DNA from: Citrobacter koseri ATCC BAA-895
Lineage (GTDB): Bacteria; Pseudomonadota; Gammaproteobacteria; Enterobacterales; Enterobacteriaceae
Reading direction: 5' to 3'
Assembly: GCF_000018045.1 (NCBI RefSeq)
Contig: NC_009792.1
Span: forward strand, 1,178,001 to 1,242,000
Length of the DNA stretch: 64,000 nt
A program made the translations under genes and the position numbers. Within the stretch, counting starts at the first letter, position 1. Each line of letters opens with the position of its first letter. Shown here in pieces: positions 34,024 through 43,250 of this stretch. Below the pieces are notes generated by a model. That model did no database searches. It was not told the origin of the DNA and worked only from the letters and a program-made list of their open reading frames with translations.

Positions 34024-37000
34024 CTATATCCGCCGCTGACGACGGCGAACAGGGCGAGGTCGTTTTGTTTTCTCCACCGTGGCGACGCCGGCCAGATAAT
34101 CGGCCAGGGCAGCAGGAGAAGGGTGGGTGAAGAGGTCAAGCAACGTCAGGGTGGAAAATTCGTGACGTTGTAACAAAACGTGCAGTTGCACCAGATTCAG
34201 CGACGTTGCGCCCGCCTCAAAGAAGTTTTCTGCGGGCGTGACAGACTCGCCAACCACCTCGCGGAAGGCGTCGCAAATCAGGCTGACGGTGCTCTCGTCC
34301 GCCGCAATGTGTGGCTGAGATTGCTCAGGGCATACGCGCGGTGAGCGCTCTGCGCATTGCCCTGCGTGTTTAACGGGAGGCACCAGCGCGGCGAGCGGCA
34401 GTTGCCAGCCGCTTTCATCCTCGGCCATTCGGTTTAGCAATGCGCAATACTGTTCAAACTGGCGCTCCACCTGCCCGGCAGGAAACAGCGCGGCGACAAA
34501 ATCCCAGTTAAAGCGCAGTTCGCCTTCGGATTCATAAATCTGGTGATCGAGCCAGACCTGCGGCGTCTGGGAGATGCCCCAGACCGGTTTGAGCAGATTA
34601 CGCCGGGCGAGGAAGTTATCCTGCTCAAAGCCCAGCGCGCTGGTAAAGACGACGGGCATCGGAACGGCAGGCACGTTTTGCTGTTGCGCCAGTTGACGCA
34701 TCACGCGGATGGCTGACACATCGCGGTGGTTGAGGTTCTGGCTCAGCCGCTGCTGTAGTGACTGCGCGCTGTGCAGCCAGCTTTCGCCGGGATGCCAGCT
34801 CAGCAGCATCAGCGAGGTGAAATCGCCCAGAATCTGGTTGATTTGCGGGTGCAGCGGTCGCCTGTCGAAAAGCGTAAGGTTAAGCGTGAACTCAGGCTGT
34901 GCACTCCATGCAGAGAGAACCGTTGACCACACCGACAACAGTACGGCCGACGGGGTGAGATGGGCGTCAGCCGCCCGTTTTTTCAGCCGATGCCAGCGCG
35001 TGCTGTCCAGCGCGCCGTTCAGGCGGGCGAAGCGCGGTGTTTCAACCTCCTGAGGCAAGCAGCGCAGCGGCAACGCAGGCGCCGGAGGAATATCATCAAG
35101 CTGCGCCTGCCACCATGCCAGAGAATCTGGATTGGGCGACTGTAGCGAGGGTTGTTGCAGATAATCCCTGAAGGTGACGGGCAGCGGCGGAAGCAGCTGT
35201 TGCGGGTAGCGGTAGCCGTGCTCCAGCTCCGCCAGCAGGATCTGCATGCTCAGACCGTCAAGCAACAGGTTATCCAGACACAGCCACAGGCGGGCAGGCA
35301 TCCCGTCCACGTATCCGACCTGGAGATCGAATACCGGCCACACTTCGGGGTTGAGTACCTGATGCGCCAGTTTTTCGCGCACCCGCAACGCCTCTTCAGG
35401 CGTATGGAGGGTGTGTGCGGGTATCACCCAGGGGGGCGTCTGTTCGAGCACCTGTTGCTGTCCATCACGCACGATGGCGCGCAGCATATCGTGGCGGGCG
35501 ATTAATCGGTTCCAGACCGTCTCCAGCCGGGTGAGGTCCAGATCGGCAATTTCAAATTCAACAAAGAAATGTGAGCCGACGCCGCCCAGGGCAAAGCCCG
35601 GCTGACGCCCCACCAGGTAAGCCTGCTGCACGTCGGTAAGCGCAAAGGGCTGGTAGCGATCTTCAGGGGAGTGGACGAATGGTTGTTCGACCGGGACGTC
35701 GGTTTTCCGCAGCGTGGCGGCAAAATCCGCCAGCCGGGGATGATTAAACAGGTCGCTTAATTGCGCTTCATAACCTGCCTGATGAAGTTGCCCGGTCAGA
35801 CGGGTCGCCAGCAGGCTATCGCCGCCTTGCTGGAAGAAGTCGGTTTCTCTGGTGACATTGCCAGTTGATAAGAGTTGCTGCCAGAGGGCGGCAACCTGTT
35901 TTTCAATGTCGCCCTGGGGTAAATCCGCTTCGGCCGGGTTTTCCGCTTCAGGGGTATGACGACGCTTCAGCGCCTGGTAGTCAATTTTCCCATTAGCCGT
36001 CAGCGGTAAGGCGTCGAGGAAGACGATCCGTTGCGGCACCATCCACCCCGGCAGACGTCCAGCGAGGGCGGCCTGAAGTTGACGGGGATCGCGGCGCACC
36101 TGCCTGTCAGGACATTGTACGAGGAAGCGTTGTAACCCCGCGACCTCATCGCCATGCTGACAGTTGAAGGCGGCCGCGCTAAATAATGCCGCCCAGTCGG
36201 CGCTGTTATGCAGCAAGGCCTCCGGCTGCCCATTGGTTAACAGGAGCGTGCTGAGCAGGGCGGACGGCGTTAACTGGCGAAACTCCATCACGTAGAGCAG
36301 CGCGCCGGGAACGGCAAGCTGTTGTAATGTCGCAAGGAGCCCGGGATCTTCCGGCAGCAGACGATGCAGGGCGTTATTAAGCCAGATAATGTCCGCCGAG
36401 TGAGCGTGCGCCGCCAGCGTGTCTGCATTCCAGAGGGACAGACGGGCGCCAGGCCAGGGGGCGAGCCTCTGCCGGGCGCTCAGCAGCATCTCCTGGCTCT
36501 GCTCAAGCCCGACATACTCAATCTGTCCGGCGTTGAGCTGTGCTAACAGCGATTCTGCGGCGCGGCCAGTGCGGGTTCCCACCTCAAGCAGGCGTATCGG
36601 GCGCTGTAAGCGCTGTGCAAGCTGTTGGCAAATTGTCGCCAGTTCCTGAATATACGGGGCGCTGGCCGGATGGTTAAAGGCCAGGCTTTCCGGCGACCAC
36701 TGCGCGTCGTTCAGTAACGACAGTTCGTTACGGGCACCGCGAAGAATTTGCGATAACGTTAAATCATGTCCGCTGAAGTGCGGGTGCTCATCCTCGCGTT
36801 CTTCACCAGCGCAGACCTGATAACCTTCAGCAGCGGGCTTCAGTCGCCGTTGTGTCACCAGAAATGCTAACCAGCGTTCCACCACGGCCTGCCAGCGCGG
36901 CTGGATAGCGAGTGAGTTCATCAGGGGGAGAGGATCGGCGCCAGCGGTGTGACCCGGCTTCAGTTTTAGCAGGCGATGCTGAAGGAAATCGGCTACCTGT

Positions 37001-40000
37001 TCTGCGGAGATCTCTGGCGAGATGGCGCAACAGGGCAACGTTCCCGCAAGCGTGTGCCACGCCTGCGGCAGTGCCGGGTTCCGATGATCGGTAATGCAAA
37101 AAGCCTCGCCTTGAGGAACAACGTATGCCGCCAGCGTTTTTTCTTTTTCGCCGATCGCCAGAACGGTTGCTTGTTTCACCCCCGCCAGCTGGCTGAGCGC
37201 GCTTTCGATTTCGCCCAGCTCGATGCGATATCCTCCGACTTTGACCTGCTTGTCGCGACGACCGAGGAACTCGATTGTGCCATCTGGCCAGTAGCAGCCG
37301 AGATCGCCGGTGCGATACCAGCGCTCGTCCGGGAGCGTCAAAAATTGCTGCTCGCTACGCAGGGGATCGTTGAAATAGCCTTCCGCGACCCCAATGCCGC
37401 CAATCCATAATTCACCCGGCACCCAGTCAGGGCAGTCCCGGCCCTGTTCATCCACCACCCGGTAGCGTTGGTTGGTTAGCGGAAAACCGTAAGGGATGGA
37501 ACGCCAGTGGGCGGGGACGTCGTGAATTTCGCAGGCGTTAGACCAGATAGACGCCTCGGTGGCGCCGCCCATCGCGATAAATTGTCCTTGTGGCCGGAAG
37601 GCCCGATAACGGGCGGGGAGGTCAAGCCCGATCCAGTCGCCGGAAAGCATCACTGCGCGCAGGTTTTCCGGCGTGGCGTCGGCGAAACCTTCACACCAGG
37701 TCAGCAGCATATCGAACAGCGCCGGGACGCTGTTCCAGAGCGTGACCTGATGGCGCTGGATCAGCTCACACCATGCGTGAGGATCGCGCCGTTGATTTTC
37801 CATCACCATCACCAGCGCGCCGCCCGCGCGCAGTACGCCAAAAATGTCGTAAACCGATAAATCAAAATGTAGGGCGGAGAGGGCCAGCACCCTGTCATGC
37901 GGGCCAACCTGATAGCGGGTATTGATATCGCAACAGGTGTTAAGCGCTCCCCGGTGAGAAATGACTACCCCTTTCGGCGTACCGGTAGAGCCGGAGGTGT
38001 AGATAATGTAGGCCGGTTGCGTGGGGGCGCGTACTACCGGGTTGGCGATCGGCTCCGCCTCAATGGCCTGCTGCCAGGCAAGGACGGGAATATCGTCTGA
38101 CCCGGCGCTGGCGTCGTGCTGACAAATGAGCACCAGCCGGACGCTGGCGTCAGCGTAGATTTTCTCGCGCCGTGCGGCAGGCTGATCCAGCGAAACCGGA
38201 ACGTAAACCGCCCCGGCCAGCAGGACGGCCAGAACCGCAACAAGTTGTCCTGCGCCTTTCGACATCGTGATAGCCACATTATCGCCGGGCTGAACCCCGC
38301 ACTCGATTAACCTGCCCGCGCAACGGCGGGCATAGTCTGTCAGCTCATGATAATTCCACTGATAACGCATGTCCGTTACCGCCAGCGCCTGCGGCTGTTG
38401 CAGAGCGATACGGAAAATGCCTTCATGCAGCAAGCCTTCGGGAATGGGGGCGCCGGTGGCGTTGACCCGTTCGCGTATCGCGCGCTGGCTGGCGGGCATC
38501 ATATCTGCGAACGGCTTTTGCCAGGCGCTTTCGTCATCGCAGAGTTGGTTAATCAACTGGCAGTAGGCGTCGAACAATGTTTCGACTAACGCCGGAGGGA
38601 ACAGCGCGTCGTTGCTGTCCCATTGTAGCCAGACCTCGCCGTGATGCTCGAACGCCAGATGATCTATCCAGACCTGCGGCGTTTGCGAGATGCCCCATTC
38701 CGGCTCGCCCAACGGCGATTCTGCGCGGCTGCTGTAGAGAGAACGCCCCAGATTGCTGGTAAATACCACCGGGGCGCCGTGGGGGTAGCGCTGCTGGCGT
38801 TTGAGTTCACGGAGTAATTCGACGCCGGACCAGTGGCGATGCTCCCAGTCCTCCGTAAACGTGAGCTGGTTTTTACGCGCCAGGTTGCTGACGGTATCGC
38901 CATCGCAGGCGGTATCCAGCAGAAGAATATTGGTGAAGTCGGCAAGCATCGCGCCAACCGCCGGGTGCAGCGGCTGGCGGTCGAATAAGGTGATGTTAAG
39001 CAGCAGACGCGTCAGGCCGCCCCAGCGAGCCAGCACGGCAGAAAAACAGGTCGCCAGCGCCATTGTCGGCGTCACGCCATACTCGCCGGCCCGGTTGCTA
39101 AAGGCGTGCCAGCGTGTTGCCGGGACAATCATGCGGCGTCGGGTATTACGGACTTCACGTAGCGTGGCGGGTTCGCAGGCCAGCGGCAAGACGGGCGCGG
39201 GGGGAAGCGTCGATGCTTTCGCCAGCCAGTAAGCGCGCGCGTCGTCTCTCAGTGGTTGATTGATCTTCTGCTGGTGCAGCAAATACGAGCGGAAATCATA
39301 GCGGGTGTCGATAGCCGGCAGCGATTCTCCGGCCAGCAGGGCGTTAAGCTCATCGAAGAAAAGCGTAAAGCTGGAGGCATCCATAATCAGCAGGTCAATA
39401 TTGACATGGAGGCGGTGGTGATTGTCCGGCAAGAGCGTCAGCTGAAAATCAAACGTTTCGCCGATTTCCACGCGTAAAAGACGGTGGCTCAGGCGCTGGC
39501 GCAGTGCGTCCAGATAGGCCTGGCGGCTTTCAGCGTCGTTATGGCGTAAATCATGAACGGTGACGCCGTTCCAGTAAGGTTGCGGTAGCCAGACCTGCTG
39601 CCCGTCGGGGCGAAAGGCGATATGCAGCATTGGGTGGCGTTGCAGCAAGGTCGTGATGGCCTGCTCCAACTGCGACGCCGTCAGACAATGGCCTTCAAAC
39701 TCCTGATACAGGTGGCAACCCACGCCGCCAAGCTTCTGCCCCGGCATGCGGCCCGTCAGGTAGGCGTGCTGTACTGGCGTCAATGGGAAGGGGGTACTTT
39801 CGGTCATGTTCGGCCAGGATGATTCGTCGGGCGGCGTTTCTTCTTCCGCGTTCTCAGGCGACCGGCTGAGCATTAACTGGTTCCATGCCGCCAGCGTGGG
39901 GGCGGCATACAGCTCGCGAAGGGTAAGGCGGTAGCCATTTTTACGAAACCAGTGTAACCATCTCATCAATCTTATGGAATCCAGGCCGGCCTGGATCAGG

Positions 40001-40131
40001 TTGCTCTCTTCATGTAACTGCTGCGGCGTTAAATTCAGTTCCTGTATGAGCCGCTCGCGTAATTGTTGGTAATCAGCCGCGTGGCGGTTGTCCGGTAACA
40101 GCGAATCCTGAGATGGTGCGCCAGAAATCAT
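34024..40131 (-). CDS. irp2: HMWP2, nonribosomal peptide synthetase
   Basis: The product is 2035 aa from the ATG at 40131, chosen because AGGAGGA lies 5 nt upstream; six further in-frame codons up to 40149 would swallow this site. Domains with approximate positions: aryl carrier (AGLDSIRLMRW, 51), cyclisation 1 (PFPLTPVQHAYLTGR, about 120; DLLIMDASS, about 248), cysteine adenylation (YIIYTSGSTGTPKGVV, about 714) with a methyltransferase/epimerase-like insert (LLEVGTRTG, about 1185), peptidyl carrier 1 (QQGGDSLLATRL, 1434), cyclisation 2 (DNLLLDGLS, about 1622), peptidyl carrier 2 (GATSLNLVQL, 1973). It loads salicylate and builds the first two cysteine-derived rings. Confidence 0.97.
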   Translation of the reverse strand: MISGAPSQDSLLPDNRHAADYQQLRERLIQELNLTPQQLHEESNLIQAGLDSIRLMRWLHWFRKNGYRLTLRELYAAPTLAAWNQLMLSRSPENAEEETPPDESSWPNMTESTPFPLTPVQHAYLTGRMPGQKLGGVGCHLYQEFEGHCLTASQLEQAITTLLQRHPMLHIAFRPDGQQVWLPQPYWNGVTVHDLRHNDAESRQAYLDALRQRLSHRLLRVEIGETFDFQLTLLPDNHHRLHVNIDLLIMDASSFTLFFDELNALLAGESLPAIDTRYDFRSYLLHQQKINQPLRDDARAYWLAKASTLPPAPVLPLACEPATLREVRNTRRRMIVPATRWHAFSNRAGEYGVTPTMALATCFSAVLARWGGLTRLLLNITLFDRQPLHPAVGAMLADFTNILLLDTACDGDTVSNLARKNQLTFTEDWEHRHWSGVELLRELKRQQRYPHGAPVVFTSNLGRSLYSSRAESPLGEPEWGISQTPQVWIDHLAFEHHGEVWLQWDSNDALFPPALVETLFDAYCQLINQLCDDESAWQKPFADMMPASQRAIRERVNATGAPIPEGLLHEGIFRIALQQPQALAVTDMRYQWNYHELTDYARRCAGRLIECGVQPGDNVAITMSKGAGQLVAVLAVLLAGAVYVPVSLDQPAARREKIYADASVRLVLICQHDASAGSDDIPVLAWQQAIEAEPIANPVVRAPTQPAYIIYTSGSTGTPKGVVISHRGALNTCCDINTRYQVGPHDRVLALSALHFDLSVYDIFGVLRAGGALVMVMENQRRDPHAWCELIQRHQVTLWNSVPALFDMLLTWCEGFADATPENLRAVMLSGDWIGLDLPARYRAFRPQGQFIAMGGATEASIWSNACEIHDVPAHWRSIPYGFPLTNQRYRVVDEQGRDCPDWVPGELWIGGIGVAEGYFNDPLRSEQQFLTLPDERWYRTGDLGCYWPDGTIEFLGRRDKQVKVGGYRIELGEIESALSQLAGVKQATVLAIGEKEKTLAAYVVPQGEAFCITDHRNPALPQAWHTLAGTLPCCAISPEISAEQVADFLQHRLLKLKPGHTAGADPLPLMNSLAIQPRWQAVVERWLAFLVTQRRLKPAAEGYQVCAGEEREDEHPHFSGHDLTLSQILRGARNELSLLNDAQWSPESLAFNHPASAPYIQELATICQQLAQRLQRPIRLLEVGTRTGRAAESLLAQLNAGQIEYVGLEQSQEMLLSARQRLAPWPGARLSLWNADTLAAHAHSADIIWLNNALHRLLPEDPGLLATLQQLAVPGALLYVMEFRQLTPSALLSTLLLTNGQPEALLHNSADWAALFSAAAFNCQHGDEVAGLQRFLVQCPDRQVRRDPRQLQAALAGRLPGWMVPQRIVFLDALPLTANGKIDYQALKRRHTPEAENPAEADLPQGDIEKQVAALWQQLLSTGNVTRETDFFQQGGDSLLATRLTGQLHQAGYEAQLSDLFNHPRLADFAATLRKTDVPVEQPFVHSPEDRYQPFALTDVQQAYLVGRQPGFALGGVGSHFFVEFEIADLDLTRLETVWNRLIARHDMLRAIVRDGQQQVLEQTPPWVIPAHTLHTPEEALRVREKLAHQVLNPEVWPVFDLQVGYVDGMPARLWLCLDNLLLDGLSMQILLAELEHGYRYPQQLLPPLPVTFRDYLQQPSLQSPNPDSLAWWQAQLDDIPPAPALPLRCLPQEVETPRFARLNGALDSTRWHRLKKRAADAHLTPSAVLLSVWSTVLSAWSAQPEFTLNLTLFDRRPLHPQINQILGDFTSLMLLSWHPGESWLHSAQSLQQRLSQNLNHRDVSAIRVMRQLAQQQNVPAVPMPVVFTSALGFEQDNFLARRNLLKPVWGISQTPQVWLDHQIYESEGELRFNWDFVAALFPAGQVERQFEQYCALLNRMAEDESGWQLPLAALVPPVKHAGQCAERSPRVCPEQSQPHIAADESTVSLICDAFREVVGESVTPAENFFEAGATSLNLVQLHVLLQRHEFSTLTLLDLFTHPSPAALADYLAGVATVEKTKRPRPVRRRQRRI

Positions 40132-40175
40132 TCTTCCTCCTGATGGCACGTCTTACCGAAAAGCATTGCTCATAT

Positions 40176-40239
40176 GAGAATAATAATTATTAACAATTGG
40201 ATGCTACCCGAAACGGGTTTATTTATGCCCCTTTCGGGT
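40176..40239 (-). promoter_or_regulatory. irp2 promoter region: Fur box and YbtA repeat
   Basis: GAGAATAATAATTATTAAC (40176-40194) is a Fur box, 44 nt before the irp2 start. Next to it, 40206-40239 has arms ACCCGAAACGGG and CCCCTTTCGGGT around TTTATTTATG, the same element as before fyuA. Both sites are in the order and spacing seen at the fyuA promoter. Confidence 0.82.
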
Positions 40240-40258
40240 TGGTAACAGGCGGAAAGAA

Positions 40259-40289
40259 CAGAGGCCCGGATGGGGTATCCGGGCCTCTG
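40259..40289 (-). terminator. Terminator of ybtA
   Basis: A 13-bp perfect stem (CAGAGGCCCGGAT / ATCCGGGCCTCTG) with a 5-nt loop lies 32 nt after the ybtA stop. On the minus strand it is followed by TTCTTTCC. It insulates ybtA from the irp2 promoter. Confidence 0.75.
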
Positions 40290-40321
40290 TCAGGGAGGAG
40301 TTTAGGGGGGCGCGACCCCGG

Positions 40322-41281
40322 TTACATCACGCGTTTAAAGGTCGAAGGGGTTACGCCAAACTGTTTCTGGAAGGCGGCAGAGAAATGGCTGGCGTTGGCA
40401 TAGCCCAGATCGGCCGCCACCGTCATGACGGAGGTATTGCCGTTGGCCAGGCGTCTTCTGGCTTCCTGCATTCGTTCAGCCTGAAACAGGCCATAGACGC
40501 TGTTGTTGAACAGAACGCGGAAGCCTCGCTTAATTTTGAGAACGCTCAGACCGGACTCTCTGGCCAGCTCCGCGACGCCCGGCGCTTGCGTCAGATCAGC
40601 CAGCAGCAGATCCTTCGCCCGCAGCAGTTTCTGGCGTTCCATCGGGTTGAAGTGGCAGGAGAGGCAACTGGCGTCTTCGCGATGTTCATCCAGCACCAGA
40701 CTGAGCATGACCAGACTTTGCCCCTGCAACCATAGCGTCGACGGCTTTTGTTCATGACTGAAGCCGCCGTGCATGCGCATCAGCGCGTGACGCAAGGCCT
40801 GAGCCGTTAAGTGGGTTTCAGCATTACAACGCTGCTGCTGGCAACAGCAGTGGGAGTCGATCTTATTCTTAATGACCGCGCTAATATCCGGCACCCACAG
40901 CGCGAGGGTTTCAGGGCTGAAGGAGAGGGTAATGCTCTCGAATCGGCCACAATAGGAGGCGCTGCCGCGACAGTCTGGCGTATGGGTAATGTAATGGCGA
41001 TTGCGCGCAAGCTCCCAGTCGGTGTGGCGCCGGAGTCCCTGAATCGCAAAGCGCGAAGTGCCTTCCAGGATGTACGAGAAGTTAATCCTGCCCAGATCGT
41101 CGTGTAGCTGCAACGTCTCAGGCCGCGCAAAATGGCCCCTCCAGAGCAAAATATCCATACCTTCCTGCAACGAACAGCGCAGCAGTTCACACTGAGCAGG
41201 AATATTGCCATCGTTTGCAGGTTTCCCGACCACCAACTGGTGAATAGAGATTTCAGATTGCGTTTGCGGTGACTCCGTCAT
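40322..41281 (-). CDS. ybtA: AraC-type activator of yersiniabactin genes
   Basis: The product is 319 aa. YbtA activates irp2, ybtP and fyuA in response to yersiniabactin and represses itself. The C-terminal AraC DNA-binding domain is clear: VAELARESGLSVLKIKRGFR and the second HTH VAADLGYANASHFSAAFQKQ, ending FGVTPSTFKRV. The N-terminal part is the ligand-binding domain. It is transcribed divergently from ybtPQXS across a 166-nt shared control region. Confidence 0.96.
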   Translation of the reverse strand: MTESPQTQSEISIHQLVVGKPANDGNIPAQCELLRCSLQEGMDILLWRGHFARPETLQLHDDLGRINFSYILEGTSRFAIQGLRRHTDWELARNRHYITHTPDCRGSASYCGRFESITLSFSPETLALWVPDISAVIKNKIDSHCCCQQQRCNAETHLTAQALRHALMRMHGGFSHEQKPSTLWLQGQSLVMLSLVLDEHREDASCLSCHFNPMERQKLLRAKDLLLADLTQAPGVAELARESGLSVLKIKRGFRVLFNNSVYGLFQAERMQEARRRLANGNTSVMTVAADLGYANASHFSAAFQKQFGVTPSTFKRVM

Positions 41282-41307
41282 GACCTGGTTATCTCCCTGT
41301 GGCTTAG

Positions 41308-41370
41308 ACCAATGCGGGTATAAATAGAACCGAATGGGGTAGATGAGTTATTGATAATGGTTATTATTCA
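41308..41370. promoter_or_regulatory. Divergent ybtA/ybtP control region: YbtA repeat and Fur box
   Basis: Read on the minus strand, 41308-41340 is a degenerate form of the repeat before fyuA and irp2 (CGGTTCTATTTATACCCG against CGGGTTTATTTCAACCTG). TTATTGATAATGGTTATTAT (41348-41367) is a good Fur box. It lies between ybtA (start 41281) and ybtP (start 41448). Confidence 0.75.
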
Positions 41371-41447
41371 CATTAATTCTCAGAACGCCACCCTGAATTG
41401 TCGTTTTTGGCGTCCGTAAAAATTCATCAGGAAATTCAGTTACTCCC

Positions 41448-43250
41448 ATGTCATCTCAATCATCCAATACTGAATCGCTGTCCCGATTTCCTCTCTGGCA
41501 GGTGATTACACCGGTTCGCAGGAAGGTTATTTTAGCTATGGCGCTGGCGGGGCTGGCGGCATTAACCAGCCTGGGGGCGCTCCTTTTTCTGGCGTGGAGC
41601 CTGCGTGACATTCGCGCGACGCCTGACGCTATTCCGGCCTGGCCGCTGGGCGGCGTGATCGGCTGCGTGGTCTTAACTTTTGTTCTGCGCTTACAGGCGT
41701 TCAACACCTCTCATTACGCGGCTTTTCATCTGGAGAACATTCTGCGCAGCAGGTTAGCCCGTAAAGCATTGCAGCTTCCGCCTGGCGTGTTACAGCAAAT
41801 GGGCAGCGGGTCAGTGGCGAAAGTGATGCTGGATGACGTGAAGTCGTTACATATTTTTGTGGCCGACAGCACGCCGCTCTATGCCCGCGCGATCATCATG
41901 CCGCTGGCGACAATCGTTATCTTGTTCTGGCTGGACTGGCGGCTGGCAATCGCGACGCTGGGGGTACTGGCGTTTGGATCGGTTGTTCTCGTGCTCGCCC
42001 GCCAGCGTTCGGAAGATATGGCTCAGCGTTATCATAAGGCGCGCGAGCAGGTCAGCGCGGCGGTGATTGAGTTCGTGCAGGCCATGCCCGTGGTGAGAAC
42101 GTTTGATAGCGGCAGCACCAGTTTTTTGCGCTATCAACGCGCCCTTGAAGAGTGGGTCGATGTGCTCAAAACCTGGTATCGCAAAGCCGGTTTTTCAGCG
42201 CGTTTTTCCTTCTCGATTCTGAATCCTCTCCCGACCCTGTTTGTCCTGATCTGGTCGGGATACGGCCTGCTGCACTATGGCAGTTTCGATTTTATCGCGT
42301 GGGTGGCCGTTTTACTGCTGGGCAGCGGAATGGCCGAAGCCGTAATGCCAATGATGATGCTCAATAACCTGGTCGCGCAAACGCGTTTAAGCATTCAGCG
42401 TATTTATCAGGTTCTCGCGATGCCGGAGTTATCGCTGCCGCAGTCTGACCAGCAGCCGCAAGAGGCGAGCATTACCTTTGAGCAGGTGAGCTTTCATTAT
42501 CCGCAAGCGCGTACTGGCGCCGCGTTGCAGGAGGTGAGCTTTCATGTGCCTGCCGGGCAAATTGTGGCGCTGGTCGGGCCAAGCGGCGCCGGAAAAAGCA
42601 CCGTGGCGCGCTTGCTGCTGCGTTACGCCGACCCGGACAAAGGCCATATCCGTATTGGAGGCGTGGATCTGCGTGATATGCAGACGGACACCCTGATGAA
42701 GCAACTCTCGTTTGTGTTTCAGGACAACTTCCTTTTTGCCGACACGATAGCCAATAACATTCGTCTGGGCGCGCCGGATACGCCGCTGGAGGCGGTAATA
42801 GCGGCGGCCAGAGTGGCGCAGGCCCATGATTTTATTAGCGCTCTGCCAGAAGGTTACAACACACGAGTCGGGGAACGTGGGGTATTTCTCTCCGGCGGCC
42901 AGCGGCAGCGCATTACTATCGCCCGGGCGCTTTTGCAGGATCGCCCCATCCTGGTGCTCGATGAGGCGACGGCGTTTGCTGACCCGGAAAACGAAGCGGC
43001 GCTTATCAAGGCGCTCGCGGCGGCCATGCGTGGCCGGACGGTCATCATGGTCGCGCATCGTCTCTCAATGGTGACTCAGGCCGATGTGATATTGCTGTTT
43101 TCCGACGGACAGCTCAGGGAAATGGGGAACCATACGCAACTGTTGGCGCAGGGCGGCCTGTATCAACGGCTCTGGCAACACTATCAGCAGGCGCAGCATT
43201 GGGTGCCGGGTGGAACACAGGAAGAGGTGGTGGAAAATGAAAGACAATAA
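41448..43250 (+). CDS. ybtP: ABC transporter permease/ATPase for ferric yersiniabactin
   Basis: The product is 600 aa, a half-transporter with an N-terminal exporter-type membrane domain and a C-terminal ATPase (Walker A GPSGAGKST, signature FLSGGQRQRITIARALL, Walker B ILVLDEATAF). Although it has an exporter fold, YbtP works with YbtQ to import Fe-yersiniabactin across the inner membrane. First gene of ybtPQXS. The end of the gene overlaps the ybtQ start by 14 nt. Confidence 0.96.
   Translation: MSSQSSNTESLSRFPLWQVITPVRRKVILAMALAGLAALTSLGALLFLAWSLRDIRATPDAIPAWPLGGVIGCVVLTFVLRLQAFNTSHYAAFHLENILRSRLARKALQLPPGVLQQMGSGSVAKVMLDDVKSLHIFVADSTPLYARAIIMPLATIVILFWLDWRLAIATLGVLAFGSVVLVLARQRSEDMAQRYHKAREQVSAAVIEFVQAMPVVRTFDSGSTSFLRYQRALEEWVDVLKTWYRKAGFSARFSFSILNPLPTLFVLIWSGYGLLHYGSFDFIAWVAVLLLGSGMAEAVMPMMMLNNLVAQTRLSIQRIYQVLAMPELSLPQSDQQPQEASITFEQVSFHYPQARTGAALQEVSFHVPAGQIVALVGPSGAGKSTVARLLLRYADPDKGHIRIGGVDLRDMQTDTLMKQLSFVFQDNFLFADTIANNIRLGAPDTPLEAVIAAARVAQAHDFISALPEGYNTRVGERGVFLSGGQRQRITIARALLQDRPILVLDEATAFADPENEAALIKALAAAMRGRTVIMVAHRLSMVTQADVILLFSDGQLREMGNHTQLLAQGGLYQRLWQHYQQAQHWVPGGTQEEVVENERQ

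Noticed and set aside
24000..40000. Many long open frames antisense to irp1 and irp2
   Set aside because: They are shadows of the GC-rich synthetase genes; none has a ribosome site or recognisable domain.
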